Origin: Flavobacteriales bacterium UBA958 | GTDB lineage: Bacteria; Bacteroidota; Bacteroidia; Flavobacteriales_D; Crocinitomicaceae | DNA: 11,223 nucleotides | NCBI GenBank assembly: GCA_002293045.1 | Contig: DBCM01000139.1 | Span: 1-11,223, forward strand | Direction: 5' to 3' | The notes under the pieces: model-generated | Databases searched by the model: none | The model's input: only the letters and a program-made list of their open reading frames with translations | Told to the model about the DNA's origin: nothing | Translations under genes and position numbers: made by a program | Shown here: piece after piece, positions 1 through 5,985 of the stretch | Numbering within the stretch: position 1 is the stretch's first letter | Layout of the letters: every line of letters starts with the position of its first letter

Positions 1-218
1 AGATCATCGTAACCAGACACCGGAGTATAGGTGGTGAAATTCTGTGCTATCCCAACCACAGCTGCGTCCTTAATGAATTGAGGCGTATTAAAATCTGGTT
101 CACCTAAAGACAATGAAATGATGTCTTTTCCTTGTGCTTTTAATTCGCGACTTAACCGAGCCATGGCCAGCGTAGCCGACTCTTCCATGGCATTTAAACG
201 TTCAGAGAGTTCTATCAT
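1..218 (-). CDS. Class I/II PLP-dependent aminotransferase (aspartate aminotransferase-like), N-terminal fragment
   Basis: The translation starts MIELSERLNAMEESATLAMA and continues for 72 residues before leaving the window at its left edge, so most of the protein, including the PLP-binding lysine, is not visible. It contains the SLGEPDFNTP motif (about residues 41-50) and TTYTPVSGY (about 63-71), both typical of the N-terminal arm and substrate-binding region of fold-type I aspartate aminotransferases. Such enzymes transfer an amino group between an amino acid and a 2-oxo acid in the cytoplasm. The ATG at 218 is supported by the match to family N-termini and by a TAACTTTG box ending 4 nt upstream. 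The gene lies 31 nt downstream of trmD on the same strand, so it may be co-transcribed with trmD or use its own promoter. Family assignment is firm; the exact substrate (aspartate or another amino acid) cannot be decided from this fragment. Confidence 0.9.
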   Translation of the reverse strand, partial: MIELSERLNAMEESATLAMARLSRELKAQGKDIISLSLGEPDFNTPQFIKDAAVVGIAQNFTTYTPVSGYDD

Positions 219-222
219 GCCG

Positions 223-230
223 CAAAGTTA
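223..230 (-). promoter_or_regulatory. Bacteroidota -7 box (TAACTTTG) for the aminotransferase gene
   Basis: TAACTTTG on the minus strand matches the Bacteroidota housekeeping -7 consensus TAnnTTTG exactly and ends 4 nt before the aminotransferase ATG. I see no well-spaced -33 TTTG, so the call rests on the -7 element and its position. If it is used, the transcript would start at or next to the ATG. Confidence 0.5.
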
Positions 231-249
231 CAAATTAAGATTGTATCCG

Positions 250-924
250 TTAATCCAATAAATCAGGCCTTCGGGTTTTTGTGCGTTCAAGAGCTTGTTC
301 TTCTCTCCAACGATCGATTTCCTGAGAATTTCCACTGAGCAATACATCAGGCACACTCCATCCGTTATACACTGGCGGTCTAGTATATACTGGAGGAGAC
401 AATAATTGGTCTTGAAAACTGTCGGTTAAGGCCGAGGTTTCGTCGTTAAGCACGCCTGGAATCAATCTAACGATCGAATCTACTAATACGGCAGCAGCAA
501 GTTCTCCGCCAGATAGGACATAGGACCCAATAGAAATTTCTTTGGTGATGTAGTGTTGTCTGATTCGGTCATCTACGCCTTTGTAATGTCCGCACAAGAT
601 CATGAGGTTTCCCTTGATTGAAAGGTGATTCGATGTGCCTTGTTCTAGAATTTCCCCATCAGGCGTCATATAGATGATTTCATCATACACGCGCTCCGAT
701 TTTAATTGTTCTATGCATGCCGCTATAGGTTCAATGCGCATGACCATGCCGGCACCGCCACCGTATTGATAATCGTCCACATTTTTATGCTTGTCTGTGG
801 AATAATCGCGTATGTTATGCAAGTGAATGGATACATGTCCTTTTTCTTGGGCACGTTTCAGGATGGAATCCGAAAATGGTCCATCAAATAGTTTGGGCAA
901 AATCGTAAGGATATCAATTCGCAT
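250..924 (-). CDS. trmD: tRNA (guanine-N1)-methyltransferase TrmD (m1G37)
   Basis: TrmD is a cytoplasmic SpoU/TrmD (SPOUT) methyltransferase that uses S-adenosylmethionine to methylate G37 of tRNAs, preventing +1 frameshifting. The 224-residue protein has the usual family length and start (MRIDILTILP). Visible hallmarks are VDDYQYGGGAGMVM (49-62); the knot segment LCGHYKGVDDR (110-120); the SAM-binding EISIGSYVLSGGELAA stretch (about 129-144); and TDSF (167-170), whose Asp168 aligns with the catalytic Asp of the family. These are followed by YTRP and VPDVLLSGN. A TTG two codons upstream (930) is open in frame, but it lies inside the TACCTTTG box and the ATG at 924 matches the family N-terminus, so ATG is preferred. 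The gene is divergent from the M14 peptidase and 31 nt upstream of the aminotransferase. No key residue appears to be missing. Confidence 0.97.
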   Translation of the reverse strand: MRIDILTILPKLFDGPFSDSILKRAQEKGHVSIHLHNIRDYSTDKHKNVDDYQYGGGAGMVMRIEPIAACIEQLKSERVYDEIIYMTPDGEILEQGTSNHLSIKGNLMILCGHYKGVDDRIRQHYITKEISIGSYVLSGGELAAAVLVDSIVRLIPGVLNDETSALTDSFQDQLLSPPVYTRPPVYNGWSVPDVLLSGNSQEIDRWREEQALERTKTRRPDLLD

Positions 925-927
925 GTT

Positions 928-935
928 CAAAGGTA
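928..935 (-). promoter_or_regulatory. Bacteroidota -7 box (TACCTTTG) for trmD
   Basis: TACCTTTG on the minus strand is an exact TAnnTTTG match ending only 3 nt before the trmD ATG at 924, so transcription would begin at about the start codon. The nearest upstream TTG (950 to 948) leaves a 12-nt spacer, shorter than usual, so the -33 element is uncertain. Confidence 0.5.
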
Positions 936-965
936 GGAAATACCCGTCAATTCGTTTGCATGTGC

Positions 966-973
966 TACCTTTA
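966..973 (+). promoter_or_regulatory. -7-like box (TACCTTTA) for the M14 peptidase gene
   Basis: TACCTTTA matches seven of the eight positions of TAnnTTTG and ends 4 nt before the ATG at 978. It faces the trmD box 30 bp away in a 53-bp divergent region, so the two promoters probably overlap. It also argues against the ATG at 960, which lies upstream of this box. No well-placed -33 motif is visible. Confidence 0.4.
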
Positions 974-977
974 CCTT

Positions 978-2687
978 ATGATGAGAGTTGTTTTTTCTTT
1001 GCTTATCATAAGCACAGGGTGGAGTTTATGGGCACAATCGAAATGGACAGGGAATACATCCCCAGATTATTATCGCTTAATTGATGAGCTTAAACGAATG
1101 GATAAAGAAAGTCCCTTGGTTAGTTTATTCAACATGGGACCGTCTGATGTGCCCGGTTTGCCCATATATGTTTGCATTTTAAATGGTGCGGAAGATTCAA
1201 GTGCTACCTTTTTGAAAGCAAGGAAAGGGACCACCTTACTTTTTAATAACGCAATTCATCCCGGGGAGCCCGATGGTATCAATGCGTGTTTGATTTATAC
1301 GGAAAATTATATGCGCTTGGATAGCATTAATCCCAATGATCCGGTAGTGGCTTTTATTCCCGCATACAATGTCGGTGGCATGTTAACTCGTAGTGCTACG
1401 AGCAGAGCAAACCAAAACGGACCTGAGGTCTATGGATTTCGTGGGAATGCCCAAAACTTGGATCTAAATCGTGATTTCACCAAAATGGATAGCGAAAATG
1501 CACTAACCTTCGCGAAGATATTTCATGCTTTAAACCCCGATGTATTTGTGGATAATCACGTGTCCAATGGCGCGGATTATCAGTATACCTTAACGTATAT
1601 CTCGTCGTTACGGGAGCGAATGGCACCCTCCTTACGTAAACTCATTTATGGTTCTATGTTGCCGCAGTTAACACAAGCGCTTAAAAAATCAAAATGGGAT
1701 TTATTTCCATATGTAGAAACGGTTAAGGAGACGCCTGATTCAGGGATATATCAATTCAATGATCTTCCACGATACGCCATGGGCTACGCTTCTTTATTCA
1801 ATGTAATTTCATTTACCGTTGAGACGCACATGCTCAAGCCCTTTCCAAATCGTGTTAAAGCTACGCATGATTTTATGAATGAACTGGTGAAATGGACGGT
1901 GGTTCATGCCCCCCAAATTGAATTGGCTCGAGAGAAAGCACATGAATGGGAGGGGAGTCAGCGGTATTTTAGATTCAATTATTCGAGAACCTCTGCGGCT
2001 GATTCCATTCAATTCAAAGGGTTTACAGCGGTACGTGATACGAACGACATCACTGGATTATCCCATTTGACATATGATCGTAACTTGCCCTATCAAAAGT
2101 CGATTCCCTTCTATCGAACTTATGTTCCCTTAGACTCTGTTGAAATTCCTCAGTTCTATATTGTTCGTGGGCAAGAACATCGGATTATCGAACAACTTAA
2201 AGCGAATAACATCTTGTTTGAAGTATTGAGTCAAGAAAAAACACTTGATGTGAATGCACAAGTTGTCCGTTCCTTTGATGCGATTTCTAAGCCTTACGAA
2301 GGGCACTATTTACATCCTACCAAGGCGATTGAAAAAGTATCCATGAAAATGAATTTCCGTCCGGGTGATGTACTTATTCCAACCAATCAAAACGGCTCAT
2401 TATTTCTACATGCGGTATTGCAACCGGTGTGTGAGGACTCTTATTTTACTTGGAATTATTTTGATTCGTACCTTCAAGAGAAAGAGTACTTTTCGAATTA
2501 CGTATTTGTGGAAAAGTTGCGAAGCATTTTACAGGCTAATCCTGAATTACGTCAAGCCTACGAAGCAAAAAAGGCGGCAGATCAAGAATTCGCGACTTCA
2601 GAGTGGCAGCAGCTATATTATATTTACGAGCATAGCCCATACTTTGAGCCAAGTTATATGCTGTTGCCGGTGTATGAATTAAAATGA
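978..2687 (+). CDS. Secreted M14-family zinc metallocarboxypeptidase
   Basis: The predicted precursor is 569 residues. A hydrophobic N-terminus (MMRVVFSLLIISTG...WAQ, about residues 1-20) looks like a Sec signal peptide, so the enzyme should act in the periplasm or outside the cell. The M14 catalytic set is visible: zinc ligands His94 and Glu97 in HPGEPDG, His194 in VDNH, the substrate-binding Asn164-Arg165 in NLDLNRDF, and the general-base Glu282 in FTVETH. About 270 further residues follow the catalytic domain. They include a PGDVLIPTNQNG stretch and a SYFTWNYFDSYLQ segment, and resemble the extension of many Bacteroidota M14 proteins; their function is unknown to me. ATGs at 960 and 981 are alternatives. 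I chose 978 because of the -7-like box 4 nt upstream and because the signal peptide begins there. The gene diverges from trmD, and its stop overlaps the convergent GlmU-like gene. Whether it cleaves dietary peptides or cell-wall peptides cannot be told from sequence. Confidence 0.9.
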   Translation: MMRVVFSLLIISTGWSLWAQSKWTGNTSPDYYRLIDELKRMDKESPLVSLFNMGPSDVPGLPIYVCILNGAEDSSATFLKARKGTTLLFNNAIHPGEPDGINACLIYTENYMRLDSINPNDPVVAFIPAYNVGGMLTRSATSRANQNGPEVYGFRGNAQNLDLNRDFTKMDSENALTFAKIFHALNPDVFVDNHVSNGADYQYTLTYISSLRERMAPSLRKLIYGSMLPQLTQALKKSKWDLFPYVETVKETPDSGIYQFNDLPRYAMGYASLFNVISFTVETHMLKPFPNRVKATHDFMNELVKWTVVHAPQIELAREKAHEWEGSQRYFRFNYSRTSAADSIQFKGFTAVRDTNDITGLSHLTYDRNLPYQKSIPFYRTYVPLDSVEIPQFYIVRGQEHRIIEQLKANNILFEVLSQEKTLDVNAQVVRSFDAISKPYEGHYLHPTKAIEKVSMKMNFRPGDVLIPTNQNGSLFLHAVLQPVCEDSYFTWNYFDSYLQEKEYFSNYVFVEKLRSILQANPELRQAYEAKKAADQEFATSEWQQLYYIYEHSPYFEPSYMLLPVYELK

Positions 2688-3827
2688 TTCTCGATTGGTA
2701 TGTATGTGCTTGAGGATAGTCAATTCACCTTCGGATAAGGTTTTTCCGCGACGGGACATCATGCTTTCTATTCCTTCCACTGCCTTATCAAACCGGTAGG
2801 GGAATAAGCGAGTGGGTTCACCAAAACTGAAAGAAGGGATGTGCTTTTTAAAGAAGCCTGGACCGTAAACATTACATCCTACGCCTAGTGCAGTACCCGT
2901 ATTAAACATGGTGTTTATTCCACATTTAGAATGGTCTCCCATATGTAAGCCAACGAATTGTTCTCCGGAAGAGGTTGATTTACCGGTTTCGTAGTCATGT
3001 ACCTCTACGATGCCGTAATTATTCATAAGGTTTGATGCATTGGTGTCTGCCCCAATGTTACACCAAGAACCAATATATCCATTCCCTAGAAACCCATCAT
3101 GGGACTTATTGGAATATGCTTCGAAAATGACATTATTTACTTCACCTCCAACCTTGCAATGGGGGCCAATGGTTGTTGCGCCGTAAATTTTAGCTCCCAT
3201 CTTTAGTTGACTATGTTCGCAAAGTGCGAATGGTCCACGAATCAACGAACCCTCCATAATTTCGGAATGTGCTCCGATGTAAATGGGGCCACTTGTAACG
3301 TTCAAGGTTGCTGCCTGAAGTACTGCTCCTTCCTCAATAAAGAGTAAGTCTGGATTTCCAATGAGCGTGCAAGAGGCTGGTAAGGCTTGAGATTTCTTCT
3401 GGGAAGTCATCAGGTCAAAATCCAATGCAAGAACCTGTCCATTTAATTTAAATAAATCCCATCGATTGATTACCTGAATTATGGGTGAACCTGTATATAC
3501 TACTTCGTTAGCCGCTTCCCCATACCGTGCAAGGATTTCCCCTCCATAGCTCAGGTATTCATTCGGATTTAAGGCGTTCAATGCACGAATGAAGTCGGGG
3601 GAAGGAATAATGCTCGCATTGACATCAATGGCTTGATTCAATGCGGGAAAATGCGCTTGTAAATAGGATGCAGTAAGAAATCCAACCTGTATTTCAGGAC
3701 TCAGAAGCTTATACCGTTCAATGTTTGTTAGCATTCCACACCTTAAAAAGGCCGCAGGTTTTGTTAGTGAATGAGGTGCTAACTTAAGGTGAGATGATTG
3801 ATCATTCAGATTAATGCGTAGCGACAT
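2679..3827 (-). CDS. GlmU-family protein: nucleotidyltransferase-like N-terminus plus hexapeptide-repeat left-handed beta-helix
   Basis: This 382-residue protein resembles the Bacteroidota GlmU-family or putative sugar nucleotidyltransferase proteins (N-terminal domain of the NTP_transf_4 type, by recall). Residues 1-150 form an N-terminal domain containing SLTKPAAFLRCG (20-31), which corresponds to the family's LTRPxxxxRxG-like segment. From about residue 155 to 330 there are isoleucine- and glycine-rich hexapeptide repeats (IGNPDLLFIEEGAVL, IYIGAHSEI, TTIGPHCKVGGEV, YIGSWCNIGAD), giving a left-handed beta-helix typical of acyltransferases. KSHDGFLGNGYIG (241-253) lines up with the GlmU acetyltransferase His-containing segment, with His243 the candidate catalytic base. 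By family, it may take part in sugar-1-phosphate activation or acetylation for cell-envelope polysaccharides, but the substrate is unknown. The start overlaps the symporter stop by 17 bp, which indicates translational coupling. The classical GxGTRM nucleotidyltransferase loop is absent. Confidence 0.85.
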   Translation of the reverse strand: MSLRINLNDQSSHLKLAPHSLTKPAAFLRCGMLTNIERYKLLSPEIQVGFLTASYLQAHFPALNQAIDVNASIIPSPDFIRALNALNPNEYLSYGGEILARYGEAANEVVYTGSPIIQVINRWDLFKLNGQVLALDFDLMTSQKKSQALPASCTLIGNPDLLFIEEGAVLQAATLNVTSGPIYIGAHSEIMEGSLIRGPFALCEHSQLKMGAKIYGATTIGPHCKVGGEVNNVIFEAYSNKSHDGFLGNGYIGSWCNIGADTNASNLMNNYGIVEVHDYETGKSTSSGEQFVGLHMGDHSKCGINTMFNTGTALGVGCNVYGPGFFKKHIPSFSFGEPTRLFPYRFDKAVEGIESMMSRRGKTLSEGELTILKHIHTNRESF

Positions 3828-5268
3828 GATGCGTGGGTTTACTGAAAATAAATAATAGGATAAAGGTAATCGTTCCGTTCAAGATTAAAAGTTCATTCCC
3901 GATTTGATAGGTACCTAACAGGGAAGCGGCATACGTTTTTAAAACATAGCACAGCAGGGGAGATACTAAGCTGATTGCGGCTATTTTCGGGTGAATTAAT
4001 TGTCGTTTTGTGAGGATCCCAAAGGCAAATAATCCCAAGAGTGGGCCATATGTATAACCTGCAATTTCAAAAATTAAAGCAACGATACTTTTATTATCAA
4101 GCCATTTGAAAATAAATACCAAAAACATAAAGAGTACTGCAAAACTTAAGTGAATCCATCGCTTGATACGCTTCTTCTTTTCTTCCTCAAAGTTGTTGCG
4201 ATTGAAGCCAATAACATCAATACAAAAGGATGAAGTGAGGGCAGTAATTGCTCCGTCTACAGAAGGGAATAAGGCAGAGATTAACCCCACTATAAAGATT
4301 ACAAAAACACCAAATGGAAGGTAATTTTGAACCACATATGGAAATAAATAATTTGGATCGACCTTTATTCCGAGCTTTCCAATGTATAAGGAAAGAACGC
4401 CGCCAAGTAATAAGAATAAGGCATTTACAGCAAGAAGCGTAATGCTAAAGACGACCATATTCTTTTGTGCATCTTTCAGTGATTTAACACTGATGTTTTT
4501 TTGCATCATTTCTTGATCTAACCCGGTCATGGCGATTGTAATAAAGGCCCCGCCGATAATATGCTTCAAGAAGTAATCTCCTTTTAGCCAATTGGTTTCC
4601 CATAAGCCCATGAGCTTGTTGGTGTGCATGGTGTCAATAATGTCGTTCCAGCCCAAGTTTAATTTACTTTGAATGGAAAAGATGCAAACTACTAATGCCA
4701 ATAGCATGAACGTGGTTTGCAGGGTATCGGTCCAAACAATCGTTTTTACACCTCCTTTAAGGGTGTAGGCCACAATCATTAAGATTATGGTTAGGGTACT
4801 TAGCCAAAAAGGAATTCCAAGTTTATCAAAGATGAACAATTGTAGCACATTAATAACGAGGTAAAGTCTAACGGTAGCACCGAGTGTTCTGGAAAGAATA
4901 AAATATCCAGCGCCCCATTGATACGCATTAAGGCCTAGGCGGTGTTCTAGATAGGTGTAAATCGAAGTCAGGTTTAATTTATAATAAATTGGGAGTAGTA
5001 CATAGGCAACCACAAAATAACCTAAGAAAAAACCAAGAACTAATTGATAGTAATGCCATCCGCTGGAAAGCACTTCGCCGGGAACAGAAACAAATGTGAC
5101 GCCTGAGAGGGATGTGCCTATCATACCGAATGCCACTAAATACCACGCACTTTTTTTATCACCTGAAAAAAAGCTGGAAGTGGTCGCATGTCTTGACGTT
5201 AACCATGAAATAGTTAATAGTACTATAAAATAAAGGAATAAAACTCCAGGAAGGATGTAATCTTTCAT
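3811..5268 (-). CDS. Sodium:solute symporter (SSS/SSF family)
   Basis: This 485-residue integral membrane protein has the length and hydrophobicity pattern of the sodium:solute symporter family, with about 13 membrane segments starting at residues 4-22. Family features include the SLSGVTFVSVPGEV region (53-66), the GGVKTIVWTDTLQTTFM signature (172-188), the TGLDQEMMQKN loop (248-258) and the LISALFPSVDGAITALTSSF region (329-348) that in homologues contributes to the sodium site. Such proteins import a solute by coupling to the inward sodium gradient across the inner membrane. The solute (sugar, sialic acid, amino acid, proline or other) cannot be read from sequence. The gene is first in a two-gene operon with the GlmU-like gene (17-bp overlap), so a link to sugar metabolism is tempting but inferred only. 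A lysine/glutamate-rich cytoplasmic loop (EEEKKKRIKR, 361-370) precedes the next membrane segment. The ATG at 5268 has a TATTTTTA box 4 nt upstream. Confidence 0.93.
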   Translation of the reverse strand: MKDYILPGVLFLYFIVLLTISWLTSRHATTSSFFSGDKKSAWYLVAFGMIGTSLSGVTFVSVPGEVLSSGWHYYQLVLGFFLGYFVVAYVLLPIYYKLNLTSIYTYLEHRLGLNAYQWGAGYFILSRTLGATVRLYLVINVLQLFIFDKLGIPFWLSTLTIILMIVAYTLKGGVKTIVWTDTLQTTFMLLALVVCIFSIQSKLNLGWNDIIDTMHTNKLMGLWETNWLKGDYFLKHIIGGAFITIAMTGLDQEMMQKNISVKSLKDAQKNMVVFSITLLAVNALFLLLGGVLSLYIGKLGIKVDPNYLFPYVVQNYLPFGVFVIFIVGLISALFPSVDGAITALTSSFCIDVIGFNRNNFEEEKKKRIKRWIHLSFAVLFMFLVFIFKWLDNKSIVALIFEIAGYTYGPLLGLFAFGILTKRQLIHPKIAAISLVSPLLCYVLKTYAASLLGTYQIGNELLILNGTITFILLFIFSKPTHHVATH

Positions 5269-5272
5269 CAGG

Positions 5273-5280
5273 TAAAAATA
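5273..5280 (-). promoter_or_regulatory. -7-like box (TATTTTTA) for the symporter operon
   Basis: TATTTTTA on the minus strand matches seven of eight positions of TAnnTTTG, and a 4-nt spacer (CCTG) leads to the symporter ATG. This repeats the geometry seen at the aminotransferase, trmD and M14 genes. No clear -33 motif is present and the region is AT-rich, so a chance match is possible. Confidence 0.35.
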
Positions 5281-5335
5281 GTGTTTTCATTGATATTGTT
5301 TCCGATGTAACTTAATTCAATGCGCGCTCGTTCTG

Positions 5336-5363
5336 TTGTTCCATGAAAGAAAAAGTATATTTG
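5336..5363 (+). promoter_or_regulatory. Bacteroidota-type promoter (TTG, 17-nt spacer, TATATTTG)
   Basis: TATATTTG at 5356-5363 is an exact TAnnTTTG match, and a TTG at 5336-5338 sits 17 nt upstream as a -33 element. This is the best-formed promoter in the window. It would give a leader of roughly 10-15 nt ahead of the ATG at 5380; that leader is A-rich and has no Shine-Dalgarno sequence. Confidence 0.6.
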
Positions 5364-5379
5364 CCAAAAAGAATAACCT

Positions 5380-5904
5380 ATGAATGATATTTTTGCCCTA
5401 GTGATCGTCGCTGTTGTTTTCGCCATTGCCCTTGTGATTATTGTTCAATATTTCCTGAAGAAATTGAATTTTAATGAGTCCTTGATGCTTCAGGGGGAAT
5501 TGAAAAAGCAACGCCAAGAGTTTTTTATTGCACATCGCATGGAGGCGTATCAACGTGTTGTTCTTTATATGGAACGCATTCATCCATCAGCACTTGTTAT
5601 GCGCATGAATCAACCGAATATGAATGCGCTTGTGTTGCAGTCGTTGGTTTTGAAAGCGATTCGTGATGAATACGACCACAACGTGGCGCAACAGATGTTC
5701 ATATCGTCTAACGCTTGGAATATGATGAAAAATGCAAAAGAAGAAACTGTCAAACTCATTAATGTGGCTGCATCTCAACTTGGAAATGACGCTTCAGCCA
5801 ACGATCTTGCCACCGCAGTTATCACCTTATCGGCTGAAATTAATCCCTTGCCTTCTGAAATAGCAATTGACGCGTTGAAAGCTGAGTTTCAACAATTGTT
5901 CTAA
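5380..5904 (+). CDS. Conserved Bacteroidota single-pass membrane protein of unknown function
   Basis: The 174-residue protein begins with one strongly hydrophobic helix (residues 4-24, FALVIVAVVFAIALVIIVQY) followed by basic residues (KK at 27-28), so it is probably anchored in the inner membrane with a cytoplasmic C-terminal domain. The rest is mostly helical and charged, with an RQEFFIAHRMEAYQRVVLYM segment (45-64) and a MERIHPSALVMRM segment (64-76). I recall this RxEAYxRxxLxxERIxPxxLVxR pattern from small uncharacterised Bacteroidota proteins, possibly the family named DUF7935; this is memory, not a search. There is no enzyme motif. It is a single-gene unit with its own promoter and terminator, divergent from the symporter operon. 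I do not assign a function. Confidence 0.8.
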   Translation: MNDIFALVIVAVVFAIALVIIVQYFLKKLNFNESLMLQGELKKQRQEFFIAHRMEAYQRVVLYMERIHPSALVMRMNQPNMNALVLQSLVLKAIRDEYDHNVAQQMFISSNAWNMMKNAKEETVKLINVAASQLGNDASANDLATAVITLSAEINPLPSEIAIDALKAEFQQLF

Positions 5905-5933
5905 GAGGCATTTTCCAATCGAACATATATTCC

Positions 5934-5967
5934 AAAAAAAAAGGCAGAAGTAATTCTGCCTTTTTTT
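5934..5967. terminator. Bidirectional intrinsic terminator
   Basis: GGCAGAA (5943-5949), a GTAA tetraloop and TTCTGCC (5954-5960) form a perfect 7-bp stem. It is flanked by nine A on the left and seven T on the right, so the pairing can extend to 14 bp. Both strands give a hairpin followed by a U tract, so it can terminate the membrane-protein gene from the left and the convergent T9SS cargo gene from the right, only 18 bp past the latter's stop codon. Confidence 0.93.
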
Positions 5968-5985
5968 ATTACGTTTAAGAATAGG

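Noticed and set aside
925..930. In-frame TTG start two codons upstream of the trmD ATG
   Set aside because: It overlaps the TACCTTTG promoter box, and family N-termini begin MRIDI, so the ATG at 924 is preferred.
960..977. ATG at 960 as the start of the M14 peptidase
   Set aside because: It would add six residues before the signal peptide and lies upstream of the -7-like box at 966-973.
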